Shown: positions 45,601-54,216, numbered from the stretch's first letter. The stretch is DNA of 64,000 nt from Microbulbifer variabilis (GCF_023716485.1 NZ_CP092418.1:3207001-3271000), one strand, 5' to 3'. The notes: generated by a model from the letters alone, not told the origin. Program-made: numbers and translations.

Positions 45601-45671
45601 TGATTGAGCGGATTGGTGGCACGAATCGCTTGTGCAATCAAATTTTTTTGCTTACGCAGGCTCATCATCAT
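42660..45671 (-). CDS. TonB-dependent outer-membrane receptor
   Basis: This 1003-residue receptor has a signal peptide to about residue 48, a TonB box region (IEEVTVTAQK), a plug domain (IQDVPIAVSALSGDSMDAL, RVEVLRGPQGTLYGRNATAGVVNM), and a 22-strand barrel ending in SISKGF. The plug sequence is of the broad 'IQDVP...LRGPQGTLYG' class common in Cellvibrionales, Sphingomonadales and Caulobacterales, which take up diverse organic compounds as well as siderophores. There is no N-terminal signalling (STN) domain, so it should not signal to a FecR/ECF pair. The nearest upstream gene is an ECF sigma factor on the same strand, 609 bp away. Confidence 0.94.
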   Translation of the reverse strand: MMMSLRKQKNLIAQAIRATNPLNQTTPWYSAAIACLVMSTVSTAALAQEEQDTERSSRSKQPIEEVTVTAQKIEESIQDVPIAVSALSGDSMDALKIERGEELLRAIPNVNFSKSNFSTYNFSIRGVGTKAVSAATDPAVAVSFNNAPLIRNRLFEQEFFDVERVEVLRGPQGTLYGRNATAGVVNMLPVMPEDEFSSEIKAEIGSYNSKRTSGMFNLPIGETMGLRLSGAMTKRDGFDTNTYTDNDVNDRDLYSTRAIFEWEPSETFSANLIWQHFEEDDKRSRTGKQLCTTDPGVSMIGDVEVPENFTGFFSQGCLPGSIYSDEAYGTTNAKGLAFVVAPQALLQGYYPVMKEFLPNPYANAEQSRDLREIATSFDPVFRAENDLVQLNFAWEMSDTLTFYSQSTYAKDDYYSSQDYNRYVSDSIFSDSTEYGLDPGPTPNGIYTDPQLGPSDGVLAVDISRSDNKQWSQEFRLQTSFDGPWNFVVGANYLDFKTQDDYFVFNNMFSLIAEHVYNGVDDPEAGLGTENCTDPQNIEGFQDCMYVDYNSLENIDEEGHNYFLSRNLVETRSWAIFGETYWQINNDVKLTTGLRYTNDRKRSTPVPSQLLLGTETDNDTGEIVPGPASGGLVYKGYPEGDAVTQSWKEYTGRAVLDWRTDTPFTDETMLYLSFAHGYKGGGTNPPRADIDPNVVQYQPLDETFKPEFVNAIEIGTKNVLLDGSLTLNANAFYYDYSDYQVSQIVDRISLNENFDAESMGIELELAWQLTDNTRLDMNMGYLKTRIADGEESIDVMNRTQGHEDWLVVRPSLQVPSNCVAPKDVVEATFAIPYPLMLWALCDTTGRWGSFTPEIESSQYFHEWLNIDPYNPLTDAPNGARGFAADLSGNELPNAPRFTVNLGVEHTIPIEDWDLTLRTDYYRQSESYARVYNTEYDRLKAWSNLNASVSLSHPNSELYMQLYVKNIFDDAPITDMFTNSDDSGLTTNVFTLEPRIVGFSISKGF

Positions 45672-46280
45672 TCTGATTCTCTCTATTATATTTTCTCTGT
45701 TTTTCTGTCAGCCAAACACCACCTTATCTCAGGCCTAACTAGGTTTAAGACGCATTTACAGCACAGTCGGGGGGATCTAACCCCAGATTTTTCAGATCCA
45801 CATTTACTAAATATTCGCCCCCAGAAATCAAGGAGATTAAATAAAACAACAATTAACACAACCAAACAATAGCGGTGACCAAAAGTTACAAACTCCGTCT
45901 TCTCAGCGTTACACTCACTAAAAAGGGCAACTTATTTCAAGCAGGAAGCTCTCACCTTTCATAAATAAAAAAGACTAGCCTCCAAAAGGTCTTTTCGAGT
46001 GTAGTTCAAGTAAGTGCAAGCGGAATTACAATTGGGGATAAATATAGCTTTTTAGAAAATCTTTAAATCTGCAAAAACCATCTGAAGATGAAGGAGACAA
46101 TAAAAGTAGAGAAGTTTTCTATTTGAGAGGCAAACATCAATATGCTTAGGTGAATAGGCGTAAATTCAAGTACTAGATTCTAAAATTTGCACAGATAGAC
46201 TTAACCTGCAATTTAAAATACTTGTACTTAACCAATCTTTAATTGGATGATAGCCTGATTAAATATCCAAGAAAAACAGG
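45672..46280. other. Intergenic region upstream of the TonB-dependent receptor
   Basis: A 609-bp AT-rich gap. It should carry the receptor promoter and the 3' end of the sigma-factor transcript. I see no gene, and no ECF-type -35/-10 pair I would defend. Confidence 0.4.
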
Positions 46281-46796
46281 TTATGAAACCTCCTCCACTG
46301 CCCGCCTAACCCGAATTAATGCGCGCTGGATAAGTTCCTTTACAGATTCCTTGGAGATCCCCATGCGTTCGGCAATATCCTGATAAGTCAACCCCTCAAA
46401 ACGGTGAAATTTAAATGCCGCCCCTGCACGTGGTGGCAGCCCCAGAATTGCTTTTAAGACGCACCGACAATCCTGCATACCTATTACTGTACGCTCCGGT
46501 GTAATAACATCGGGAATTTCATAATCAAGGGAAAGTGACTCATGGAAGGCTCGACATCGAGACTTGTGGTACCGACTGTGACTAACCAACAGATTTTTAG
46601 CTACCGTATAGATATAGTTTCTTGGATTTTCTATCTCTATATCGGACTGATTAAGGTGCCAGTGTAATTGAGCAAAAACCTCTTGCACTAAGTCATCAAC
46701 ATCAGCTGAAGCTACTCGAGAAGAAAAGTATCGTTTTAATCCTGGGCGATACTTATCCACCCAAGCTGAAATATCTTTTTGATAAAAATTATCCAT
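46281..46796 (-). CDS. ECF-type RNA polymerase sigma factor (FecI-like)
   Basis: This 171-residue sigma factor has region 2 (VDDLVQEVFAQLHWHL, then NYIYTVAKNLLVSHSR) and region 4 (LGLPPRAGAAFKFHRFEGLTYQDIAERMGISKESVKELIQRAL). It belongs near the FecI branch. FecI-type genes are normally followed by a fecR anti-sigma regulator; none is present on either side. The ATG at 46796 is used, since the upstream GTG offers no ribosome site. The target could be the receptor gene downstream on the same strand, but that receptor lacks a signalling domain. It is probably unpaired or controlled from elsewhere. Confidence 0.85.
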   Translation of the reverse strand: MDNFYQKDISAWVDKYRPGLKRYFSSRVASADVDDLVQEVFAQLHWHLNQSDIEIENPRNYIYTVAKNLLVSHSRYHKSRCRAFHESLSLDYEIPDVITPERTVIGMQDCRCVLKAILGLPPRAGAAFKFHRFEGLTYQDIAERMGISKESVKELIQRALIRVRRAVEEVS

Positions 46797-47581
46797 AGTG
46801 AAACACACATGTGATTCAAATGATATTTAGTGCTCCCCAGACACAGAAAAGATTAGACAAACAACCAATGCAAAATCCACGAAATCCAGAAATTTATTCT
46901 TGTTATTTATCTGTAACAACCCCCCCTAAAAATCAGGCCAAGCAAAACATAAAAACTACTTGGTCACAACGAAAGAAGATTAAAAACAACCACGTTAAGG
47001 AGAGTTAACAGAATAACCTCACAAAATTTTTTGATAAATGCTTGAAAGGACTATTTGAGCAAAATGAAACGCCTTTTTATAACTGAGAGCAAAAAATCAA
47101 ATAATCTCCAGAACTATTTTCCCACTTCTCATCCTCAACCTGAGTATCAGCAAAATTAATCGAAGTTAATCTACCAATCGAGGACCTTTCAAGCAAACTG
47201 TGCCGCCCCCACCTTGTTCCAACGAGAGATTCCCAATGCTCATCAACTCAGAATTGCCAATCATTCTATGCAAAGCCGTCCTCACATATAGATAGCGCCA
47301 ACCAAACAAATCACAAGATGGTACAAATGCATACCCTAAGGAGAGTAAAGAGTTATGAAATCAAGCCATAGGACCATCGATTGAAGTAAGATGTTGAATT
47401 GAATGACAATTCATAATCTCAATAACATTCAAGACTGAAAGCTCCAAGCTTACGAATATGAAAGGGTTTCAATCATCTCAGCAAAGGTAAGAGACCCACC
47501 TCTTTTACCATCAGCTGGCTCAATCAAGATTTTTCAAGTATAAAAATACAAAAAATTCACTCTAGGGAAGGATTGTAGTCA
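46797..47581. other. Intergenic region between divergent genes
   Basis: About 785 bp, AT-rich. I see no credible gene on either strand, no repeat and no RNA-gene-like structure. A GGGAAGGA stretch near 47566 serves as a ribosome site for the next gene. Confidence 0.4.
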
Positions 47582-49054
47582 ATGAGTTTTACTTTCAATC
47601 TCCATTTTTTAAAGGTCTTTCTACTTTTAAGTTTCCTTGTTGGTACAACAACCACCCATGCCAAATCTCCTGCTAATGAAGAGGCATTTACTTTCACGAC
47701 CTGGAATAAGCAGACTGCAGACGGCTATAAGGGCTTCTTTGAGGCAATAGAGAATCGTAATAATCCAGAAAGCCGCTCGCTGAAACTTCACTATGTACGC
47801 TTTCCGGCAACCGGAAAAAAGCCGGGCCCGCCGATTATTTATCTTGCCGGTGGCCCTGGTGGATCGGGCATCATGGCCGTCAACTATCGTTTTGATATGT
47901 TTATGGCTTTGAGGGAGTACGGCGATGTGATCGCCCTGGACCAGCGTGGCACCGGCCGCTCCAACGATCTGCCTCACTGTGAATCTCGGCAGGTTGTTCC
48001 CGCCCTGAAAAAAACAACTGATAGCCAATACATCGAATATCATCGCGAAGCTCTGCGTGAATGCCTAGCATTCTGGCATCAAAAGGGGGTCGATCTAGCC
48101 GGTTACAACACCCTGGAAAACGCTCGCGACCTGGAGGCCCTGCAACAACATCTGGGGGTAGAGAAGATTGTGTTATGGGGCACTTCTTACGGCAGCCATC
48201 TTGCTCTAGCGGCAATAAGGGAGATAGAAGGCTCTATAGACAGAGTGATCCTTTCCAGTGCTGAGGGCTTGGATCAGACTGTTAAATTACCCGCGCGAAC
48301 GGGTTCTTATTTAGATCGACTGCAACTCGCCCTGGACCAGCAACCCACAGCCAAAGCGGCCTACCCTGACATCAAGGTTCTTATCGATAGAGTGCACACA
48401 AAGCTGGAGCGAGCCCCAGTCAAAATCCAGATCCCTCAGCGGGAAGGCCACACTCTGGATTACCTGCTTCAGCGTAGAGACATGCAACAAATTGCCTCCG
48501 CTTTTATTGCCGACCCCAAAAGTGTCGCCCACTTGTTAGGCTTCTATCGAGCTCTTGATTTGGGGCATGTTCCGGCTTTCGATCGAGTTCCCAGACGCTA
48601 CTTCCCCGATGGATTCTTGAGTCCAGGCTCTCCAATTTCCCTGAGTGCCATGACAACGGCAATAGATATAGCCTCAGGTATAAGCACACAGCGAAAGTCT
48701 GAAGTGAAGGAGCAAGCAAAAACCGCCCTGTTAAGTGACTATCTCAACTTTTCCTATCACTACGATGGCTTGGCTGAGCAGTTGGACCTGGGTGATGCTT
48801 TTCGCAGCAACCCCCATAGCAATATTCCCATTTTGCTATTCAGTGGCACTCTTGATGGCAGAACTTACATAGAGAGCCAGCATGAGGCAATGGCAGGACT
48901 TAGCAATGCCACACTGGTAACAGTAGAAAATGCCGGTCACAATTTATTTATGGCATCCCCAGCGATACAAGACACCATCAACTCGTTCATGGAGGGGCGC
49001 CCAATCGAAAAAACCACTCTTACGGTGGATTTACCAGATTTTTCACCACAATAA
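47582..49054 (+). CDS. Exported alpha/beta hydrolase (proline iminopeptidase / TAP-like)
   Basis: This 490-residue protein has a signal peptide (KVFLLLSFLVGTTTTHA). The peptidase S33 layout follows: oxyanion loop YLAGGPGGSG at 88-96, DQRGTGRS at 120-127, nucleophile elbow WGTSYGS with Ser202, acid LFSGTLDGRT near 425 and ENAGHNLF near 460 with the catalytic His. Such proteins remove N-terminal residues or dipeptides in the periplasm (tripeptidyl aminopeptidase type), though esterases share the fold. It lies upstream of a double-hotdog thioesterase on the same strand, 119 bp apart. Confidence 0.88.
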   Translation: MSFTFNLHFLKVFLLLSFLVGTTTTHAKSPANEEAFTFTTWNKQTADGYKGFFEAIENRNNPESRSLKLHYVRFPATGKKPGPPIIYLAGGPGGSGIMAVNYRFDMFMALREYGDVIALDQRGTGRSNDLPHCESRQVVPALKKTTDSQYIEYHREALRECLAFWHQKGVDLAGYNTLENARDLEALQQHLGVEKIVLWGTSYGSHLALAAIREIEGSIDRVILSSAEGLDQTVKLPARTGSYLDRLQLALDQQPTAKAAYPDIKVLIDRVHTKLERAPVKIQIPQREGHTLDYLLQRRDMQQIASAFIADPKSVAHLLGFYRALDLGHVPAFDRVPRRYFPDGFLSPGSPISLSAMTTAIDIASGISTQRKSEVKEQAKTALLSDYLNFSYHYDGLAEQLDLGDAFRSNPHSNIPILLFSGTLDGRTYIESQHEAMAGLSNATLVTVENAGHNLFMASPAIQDTINSFMEGRPIEKTTLTVDLPDFSPQ

Positions 49055-49173
49055 GGCTTGCCCACCCAGATAGCGGCAGGTCAATAGTGCCTGCTGCCAT
49101 ATCCAGCCCACATTCCCTCGTTTACCCAGCCCTTGCACATTAATCTTTCAATAGATGAAATTGGAGGCGGGGG

Positions 49174-50268
49174 ATGACCAATATCACCGACGAAGTTCAT
49201 CGTGGTGCCATCTGCGACCTGCGAGCGTTGCAACAACCCGGTCTACAGACTTTCAAACGATATATTCGTGGAAGCTTGCCGGGACCGCCCTTTTGGCGGC
49301 TCACAGGTATGCAGCCAACGGAAGCAGGGTTGGGCAAAGCCACTTACTCAATGCCCATCACTCCCTGGCTGGCAGACGGCACCGGGGTCTACTGGGGTGG
49401 TATTTACGCGATGTTCGCCGACGCGCCCCTCGCCTCTGCAATTTGGACGACTCTCCCGGCCGGTAAAGTACTTAGCACTTCTGAGTTGAATATGTGTTTT
49501 ATCCGGCCAATTACCAGCAATACTCAGAATATTGTTGGCCGGGCCACGACTGTGCATTCCGGTAGCCAGGTGGGGCTCTCCAGCATTCAGATCAACGATC
49601 AAGATGGCAGAACCCTCGCCTATGGAAGTACCCGCTGCCTAATTGCAGACTTCCCAGTCAACCCCGATCAGGAGCTACCTCTGCCAGACCTGGGACCAAC
49701 CGATCCCCCAGACCCCTATCTCAGACCGCCACCTAAGCCCTATTTCTGTGATATGGGGCATCTGCCGGAACAGGTACCTATTGAGCTTCAGCGAACTACC
49801 ATCAATGAGGGCCGCATTCACCCCGTATGGTTGCTCACCGGTTACCGCGCCATCGAAATCGAGAACGGCCGCTGTATTTCTACCATGCCCTCATCCCCCT
49901 GGTTCTCTAACGGCACCCTGTCTATCTACGGGGGGCTGCTGGCCTGGGCGGCGGACTTCACTATGGGGGCGGCCGTATATTCCACCTTACCGGCGGGCAG
50001 TATATTTGCCACCTTAGATATGCATATCCGCTTTGCCAGACCGGCCAAGCTCAACAGTGGGGACCTGATCCTCGAGGCGCAAGTTCTTCACCGCGGCCGC
50101 CAGCTACGGGTTTCCTCTTGTAATATCGATACCCCCAGCGGCAAACGCGTGGCAATTGCCACGGGCTCAGCACTAATGATTCCAGGGGGTGCACAAATGT
50201 TGAGCGATGGTAAAGAGCCCGATGAGATCATTGCTACCGCTACCTCTGGTAAACCCTGGACCCCTTAA
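49174..50268 (+). CDS. Double-hotdog acyl-CoA thioesterase-like protein (PaaI type)
   Basis: This 364-residue protein contains two consecutive hotdog domains, about 30-165 and 205-350. Each has the PaaI-like helix entry: GTGVYWGGIYAMFADAPLASAI in the first and NGTLSIYGGLLAWAADFTMGAA in the second. A Pro-rich linker (LPDLGPTDPPDPYLRPPPKP) joins them. An aspartate in each central helix could act in thioester hydrolysis. It would hydrolyse acyl-CoA in the cytoplasm; the tandem fusion may replace the usual homodimer. No signal peptide is present. The chain length preference is unknown. Confidence 0.82.
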   Translation: MTNITDEVHRGAICDLRALQQPGLQTFKRYIRGSLPGPPFWRLTGMQPTEAGLGKATYSMPITPWLADGTGVYWGGIYAMFADAPLASAIWTTLPAGKVLSTSELNMCFIRPITSNTQNIVGRATTVHSGSQVGLSSIQINDQDGRTLAYGSTRCLIADFPVNPDQELPLPDLGPTDPPDPYLRPPPKPYFCDMGHLPEQVPIELQRTTINEGRIHPVWLLTGYRAIEIENGRCISTMPSSPWFSNGTLSIYGGLLAWAADFTMGAAVYSTLPAGSIFATLDMHIRFARPAKLNSGDLILEAQVLHRGRQLRVSSCNIDTPSGKRVAIATGSALMIPGGAQMLSDGKEPDEIIATATSGKPWTP

Positions 50269-50412
50269 ATCAAATTCCCTGCCAGCACCGCGGCTATCTT
50301 CAGGTAAAATGCCCCACATCTATGAAAGGGGTAAGTCCCCAATTACACTTTGACCAAGTAGCCACCAAACTTACTGGCGGCACAATCCAATTACTATTGC
50401 AGGAAACATACT

Positions 50413-50946
50413 ATGGCCTCACTGCAAGACCAGCTGTTACAAGCAGGACTCGTCGACAAGAAAAAAGCCAAACAGATCGGTAAGGAAAAGCGCAAGCAAC
50501 AGAAAGTTGCAAAGAAATCTTCACAACCACAGGTAGATGAAACAAAGTTAGCCGCGCAGCAAGCGCGTGCGGATAAGGCTGCACGGGATCGCGCCCTGAA
50601 TGCCGAACGTGACGCTGCGGCTCAACAGAAGGCCATCGCAGCACAAATCAAGCAGCTGGTGAACAACAACCGCCAGCCCTACTCAGGTGAAACCGCCTAT
50701 AACTTTACCTTTGATAAAAAAATCAAAACTATCTATGTCAGCGAAATCCTGCGGGATCATCTCATTGCCGGCCGGTTGGTGATTGTCGCCCAGGGTGAAC
50801 AGTTTGAACTGGTACCCAGAGTGATCGCCGACAAAATTGCCGAGCGCAATACCGAAATCATTGTCAAACCTACCGAAACTTCGACCTCGGTGGACGAAGA
50901 CGACCCCTACGCCGACTTCCAGATCCCCGACGACCTGATGTGGTAA
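50413..50946 (+). CDS. DUF2058 (YaiL-like) protein
   Basis: This 177-residue protein has the YaiL/DUF2058 pattern: MASLQDQLLQAGLVDKKKAKQ at the start, a long Lys/Gln/Ala-rich coiled helix to about residue 80, and the conserved C-terminal domain with PYSGETAYNFTFDKKIKTIYV. The basic helix and family comments suggest association with nucleic acid or the nucleoid, but the activity is not established. The next gene begins within or just after its stop codon, so it leads a compact DUF2058-DUF1415-DUF99 group. Confidence 0.9.
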   Translation: MASLQDQLLQAGLVDKKKAKQIGKEKRKQQKVAKKSSQPQVDETKLAAQQARADKAARDRALNAERDAAAQQKAIAAQIKQLVNNNRQPYSGETAYNFTFDKKIKTIYVSEILRDHLIAGRLVIVAQGEQFELVPRVIADKIAERNTEIIVKPTETSTSVDEDDPYADFQIPDDLMW

Positions 50947-50954
50947 GCCGGTAC

Positions 50955-51512
50955 ATGGAGCAACAAGTTACACAGACAGTGGAACAATGGCTCACCGATG
51001 TTGTGGTGGGCCTAAACCTCTGCCCTTTTGCGCGCAAACCACTACGCGCAGGCCAGATTCGTTATAAGGTCTGTAAGGCAAACAACGAGGATGCTTTACT
51101 GGCAGACCTCCTTGCTGAGCTTCAACGACTCGACAGTACGCCGGAAAACGAACTCCTGACTACCCTGCTGATTATTCCAAATTACCTAAAGGATTTTGCT
51201 GACTACAATCAATTCCTCGATCAGGCCGAATGGCTACTGAAGCGCAACCATTACGAAGGTATCTATCAGCTGGCCAGCTTCCACCCGGACTATCAATTCG
51301 CAGGTACTGCCCCAGAGGATGCCGAGAACCTCACCAATCGGGCACCCTACCCGATTTTGCACCTGCTGCGGGAAGAAAACCTAGCCAAAATGATTGATCT
51401 TTACCCAAATCCGGAAGCTATTCCGGAAAATAATATCCAACGGGTAGAGTCTCTTACTCAGGAGGAGAAGCTAAAACTCTTTCCTTACCTTTTCCAGCAG
51501 CTGAAAAAATAA
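50955..51512 (+). CDS. DUF1415 domain protein
   Basis: This roughly 185-residue protein matches DUF1415 throughout: WLTDVVVGLNLCPFARKPL at the start, TTLLIIPNYLKDFADYNQFLD in the middle, GIYQLASFHPDYQFAGT, and the PYPILHLLREE segment. The conserved Cys-Pro-Phe and His/Asp residues suggest an enzyme or metal site, but no activity is known. The ATG at 50955 is used; a GTG at 50940 would overlap the preceding gene. It lies directly between the DUF2058 and DUF99 genes. Confidence 0.88.
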   Translation: MEQQVTQTVEQWLTDVVVGLNLCPFARKPLRAGQIRYKVCKANNEDALLADLLAELQRLDSTPENELLTTLLIIPNYLKDFADYNQFLDQAEWLLKRNHYEGIYQLASFHPDYQFAGTAPEDAENLTNRAPYPILHLLREENLAKMIDLYPNPEAIPENNIQRVESLTQEEKLKLFPYLFQQLKK

Positions 51513-51515
51513 ACG

Positions 51516-52103
51516 ATGAAGCCCATCGCAGAACTTGTTCGCCTAAAGAAGAAACTCCGCATTATTGGCTTTGACGATGCCCCTTTCCAAAAAGAGCGGG
51601 GCTCACCTGTAAACATCAGCGGGATAATATGTACCGATACCCGCTTTGAAGGCATGCTCTGGGGTGAGGTACAAAAAGACGGCATGGATGCTACTGAAGT
51701 TATCACGCAAATATTGCAAAGCAGCAAGTTTTACCCCCAGATTAATGTGGTACTGATTGATGGCGTCGCCGTTGGAGGCTTTAATATCATAGATCTCCCC
51801 AAACTGGCTGAATCCTTGAAGCGCCCCTGTATCGCGGTAATGCGTAAACCACCGGATATGTCAGCCATTAATAAAGCCCTGAAAAACTTCCCTGACTATT
51901 CACTGCGCAGGGAGATTCTACTTAAAGCAGGCAAGGTTTACTCTCACCGTAATTTTTACTTTCAGGTACAGGGCTGTGTCCCGAACATTGCCGCCCAGAT
52001 ACTTGAGCAAGCTACTGATAACGGCAATGTGCCTGAAGCCCTGCGTTTAGCGCATATGATAGGCGCAGCAGTAATGACTGGACAAAGTGGGAACAGAGCC
52101 TGA
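51516..52103 (+). CDS. DUF99 family protein (endonuclease V-like fold)
   Basis: This 195-residue protein matches DUF99: IGFDDAPFQKERG near 17-29, VNISGIICTDTRFEGMLWG, DATEVITQIL, VLIDGVAVGGFNIIDLP and the PCIAVMRKPPD strand. The family is related in fold to endonuclease V, and the Asp residues in FDDAPF and LIDGVAVGGFN sit where that enzyme holds metal. DUF99 is best known from archaea, so its presence in this gammaproteobacterial row is notable. It starts 3 bp after the DUF1415 stop, implying co-translation. Confidence 0.82.
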   Translation: MKPIAELVRLKKKLRIIGFDDAPFQKERGSPVNISGIICTDTRFEGMLWGEVQKDGMDATEVITQILQSSKFYPQINVVLIDGVAVGGFNIIDLPKLAESLKRPCIAVMRKPPDMSAINKALKNFPDYSLRREILLKAGKVYSHRNFYFQVQGCVPNIAAQILEQATDNGNVPEALRLAHMIGAAVMTGQSGNRA

Positions 52104-52372
52104 AACATCTCTTTAATGTATTTTCTTATCCTTGGCACCTTTGAATTTATTCTTTCCACAATCCAATTAAGGCTAAGAGTGAGGACATCTTTCATTGGAT
52201 ACCAAACTATTATCGGCGACCTGTATCTCAAAATAGGCTGTTAGGAATTCTTTTATCGAGCTTTCTGCTCAGCTCTTCTCCCCCATATTGATCAACCCTC
52301 CCAAGATATCTCAAAATATCTATTATACTCAGCAGCAAGCAATAGTAATCTGAGTAAATCAGGATCACTCCA

Positions 52373-52882
52373 ATGCCTCAATACTTCAATATCACTTACT
52401 GCCTTGACCTCAATATCACCAAGAAAGTAAATTACGCCTATATAGAGGATAATAAGCTGGAAGAAGGCTTTGTTGGTTACAGGTATCGAGTGGAATGTAC
52501 ATGCAGAGCAAAATACCAAGATCCTCCCACCGACATGTCATTCCTGAAAAAAATATTTAAAGCTGAGATTCAGGATCTCTGCGATCATGCTACGATTATT
52601 GATTATCAAGACCCCTTTTTAAAGGAAATTATTAACTCCATAGAATACATGGGCATAATCCATCAACAACAAAAAAAGGCACAATTTATTCAAGCGAGCT
52701 CCAAAATTGGGAAATTGTGTATAACACCCTTTAAACCAAGCTCCGAAAACCTCGCTAAAGCTTGGCATGGTGCCATTCATCAAAGAGTTGCCGCCAATAG
52801 CTCAGACCTAGATATTAATTTCGAAAAGATCAAAGTCTGGGAAACCAACAATTGGTATACAGAGTTCTCTGTAGATCTGTAA
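52373..52882 (+). CDS. Degenerate 6-pyruvoyl-tetrahydropterin synthase/QueD-like protein
   Basis: This 169-residue protein aligns by eye with the T-fold of QueD/PTPS. YRYRVECTCRA at 36-46 stands where family members have HGHxYxVxV. DPPTDMSFLKKIFKAEI and DHATIID at 71-77 match the DxxxLK and DHxxLN elements. PSSENLAKA at 122-130 matches the PTSEN helix and KVWETNN at 154-160 the VxET strand. The zinc-binding HxH is gone (G35-Y-R-Y38), and neither the N-terminal zinc His nor the catalytic Cys is seen. An insertion of about 35 residues sits at 82-118. It is probably a non-catalytic or repurposed paralogue. Confidence 0.62.
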   Translation: MPQYFNITYCLDLNITKKVNYAYIEDNKLEEGFVGYRYRVECTCRAKYQDPPTDMSFLKKIFKAEIQDLCDHATIIDYQDPFLKEIINSIEYMGIIHQQQKKAQFIQASSKIGKLCITPFKPSSENLAKAWHGAIHQRVAANSSDLDINFEKIKVWETNNWYTEFSVDL

Positions 52883-53005
52883 TTAAAATAGTGGATACTG
52901 ATAGCAAAACAAGTTTCACTTAGAGTGGACCACTCGGGTACATTTCAAGGCTATTTTCACTGGTTTTTAATGAAAGTAGCCCTGAATATTAAAAGGTACT
53001 GCAAT

Positions 53006-53488
53006 CTACAGAATAACAGCGCTATCCCTCGAGCCAGAGGTGAAAAGAGCGACTAAAGAAAACTGGCTAAACCCTTGGTCCGTTGAAAGAAACTCCTTGC
53101 ACCAAAAGTGTAAATCTTCAGAAAATGCAGCTATAGCGGATTGTTTGTCGTCATCAGTTTTAAACTGAGATTCTTGAAATTGCTTTCCCAGCGCGGTGAA
53201 GTGACAGCGAACAACAGCCTGGGCATCATTCTTTCTTTGGTCATCCGTGACGGTCAGGGTTAATTGAGAGCTGATGGGTTCCCACTGAATAAGGAAATAA
53301 CGAGAACTATCATTTACATTTTTACTTAGCTTGGAAATAGCCAGCTCAAGGCTTTCGGCAAGATCCTGATAAATATCCTCACTGCTTAATGCCTGACTTT
53401 CCGCATTATATATTTCATACTCAGTATTATCCCCCTCTACCGCTTCAAAGGCGGATATCGAATGACTCATATCCCAAATTAAACCCAT
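53006..53488 (-). CDS. Hypothetical protein
   Basis: This 160-residue acidic protein belongs to no family I recognise. It lacks a signal peptide and membrane segments. The middle has an alternating strand pattern (SRYFLIQWEPISSQLTLTVTDDQ, then AQAVVRCHFTALGKQF), followed by a helix (DDKQSAIAAFSEDLHFWCKEFL). The shape suggests a small cytoplasmic alpha/beta protein. It is convergent with the degenerate PTPS gene and stands alone. Confidence 0.55.
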   Translation of the reverse strand: MGLIWDMSHSISAFEAVEGDNTEYEIYNAESQALSSEDIYQDLAESLELAISKLSKNVNDSSRYFLIQWEPISSQLTLTVTDDQRKNDAQAVVRCHFTALGKQFQESQFKTDDDKQSAIAAFSEDLHFWCKEFLSTDQGFSQFSLVALFTSGSRDSAVIL

Positions 53489-53730
53489 AACTCCTCCAGC
53501 CAGTCAATCGATTACTCTTACAAGTGAACTATTTTACGACATTCACGGCCTCCGTACATCCACTTACGAGGTTCAATTGACTGTATAGATTATAAGCAGT
53601 GATCTAGACCAAGACTGTTATATTTCAGATACTCAGAAAAGGGCTATGAGGACTACCTGCCCTCAATTTCGGTCAATTTCAGCGACTTGTGACAGTCTAA
53701 AAACCTAACCCCATTTGCCAACCGCAGCCT

Positions 53731-54216
53731 TTACTTGTTTGTGGGGCGCTGAGATACACGCATGGTGATGTCCGCGTGAAACACTTCCTCACCGTTAGTA
53801 TCGAAGACACCCACGGGCATAACCACATCACCAACCTGAATAGATGCAAAATCTGGATACTCACAAACCGCACGCAGGTTGGTTTTTGCCATTTTCAGGT
53901 ACTTAACTTCCATCCCCACGGGTATCCAACGAAAGCGGCGATCCAGAGAAACATCCAAACAGACCCCACCGGCTAGTTCGGCAGCATTACACATCGCTAT
54001 CGCATGCACTGTGCCTATATGGTTTGTCACTCCCCAACGTTTCTTCAGCAATACTTCTACACGCCCCGGTGATACCTCAGCAAAGCAGGGCTTAATAGAC
54101 CTAAAGTAAGGTGCTTTGAAAGCGACCACCTTCGAAACTGTCCAACGCCCAAACGCCGAACCACCAAACTTCTTCCAAAGCTGCAAAACTGCACTCTTCG
54201 AGGACTGATACTCCAT
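53731..54216 (-). CDS. DUF4442-like hotdog thioesterase-fold protein
   Basis: This 161-residue hotdog protein of the DUF4442/PaaI group has a helical N terminus (LQLWKKFGGSAFGRWTVSK), PYFRSIKPCFAEVSPGRVEVLL, and the central helix NHIGTVHAIAMCNAAELAGG, where the usual Asn/His-containing entry to the active site lies. Strands (RWIPVGMEVKYLKMAKTNLRAVCEY) follow. The function is probably acyl thioester hydrolysis or binding in the cytoplasm. It stands alone. Confidence 0.8.
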   Translation of the reverse strand: MEYQSSKSAVLQLWKKFGGSAFGRWTVSKVVAFKAPYFRSIKPCFAEVSPGRVEVLLKKRWGVTNHIGTVHAIAMCNAAELAGGVCLDVSLDRRFRWIPVGMEVKYLKMAKTNLRAVCEYPDFASIQVGDVVMPVGVFDTNGEEVFHADITMRVSQRPTNK

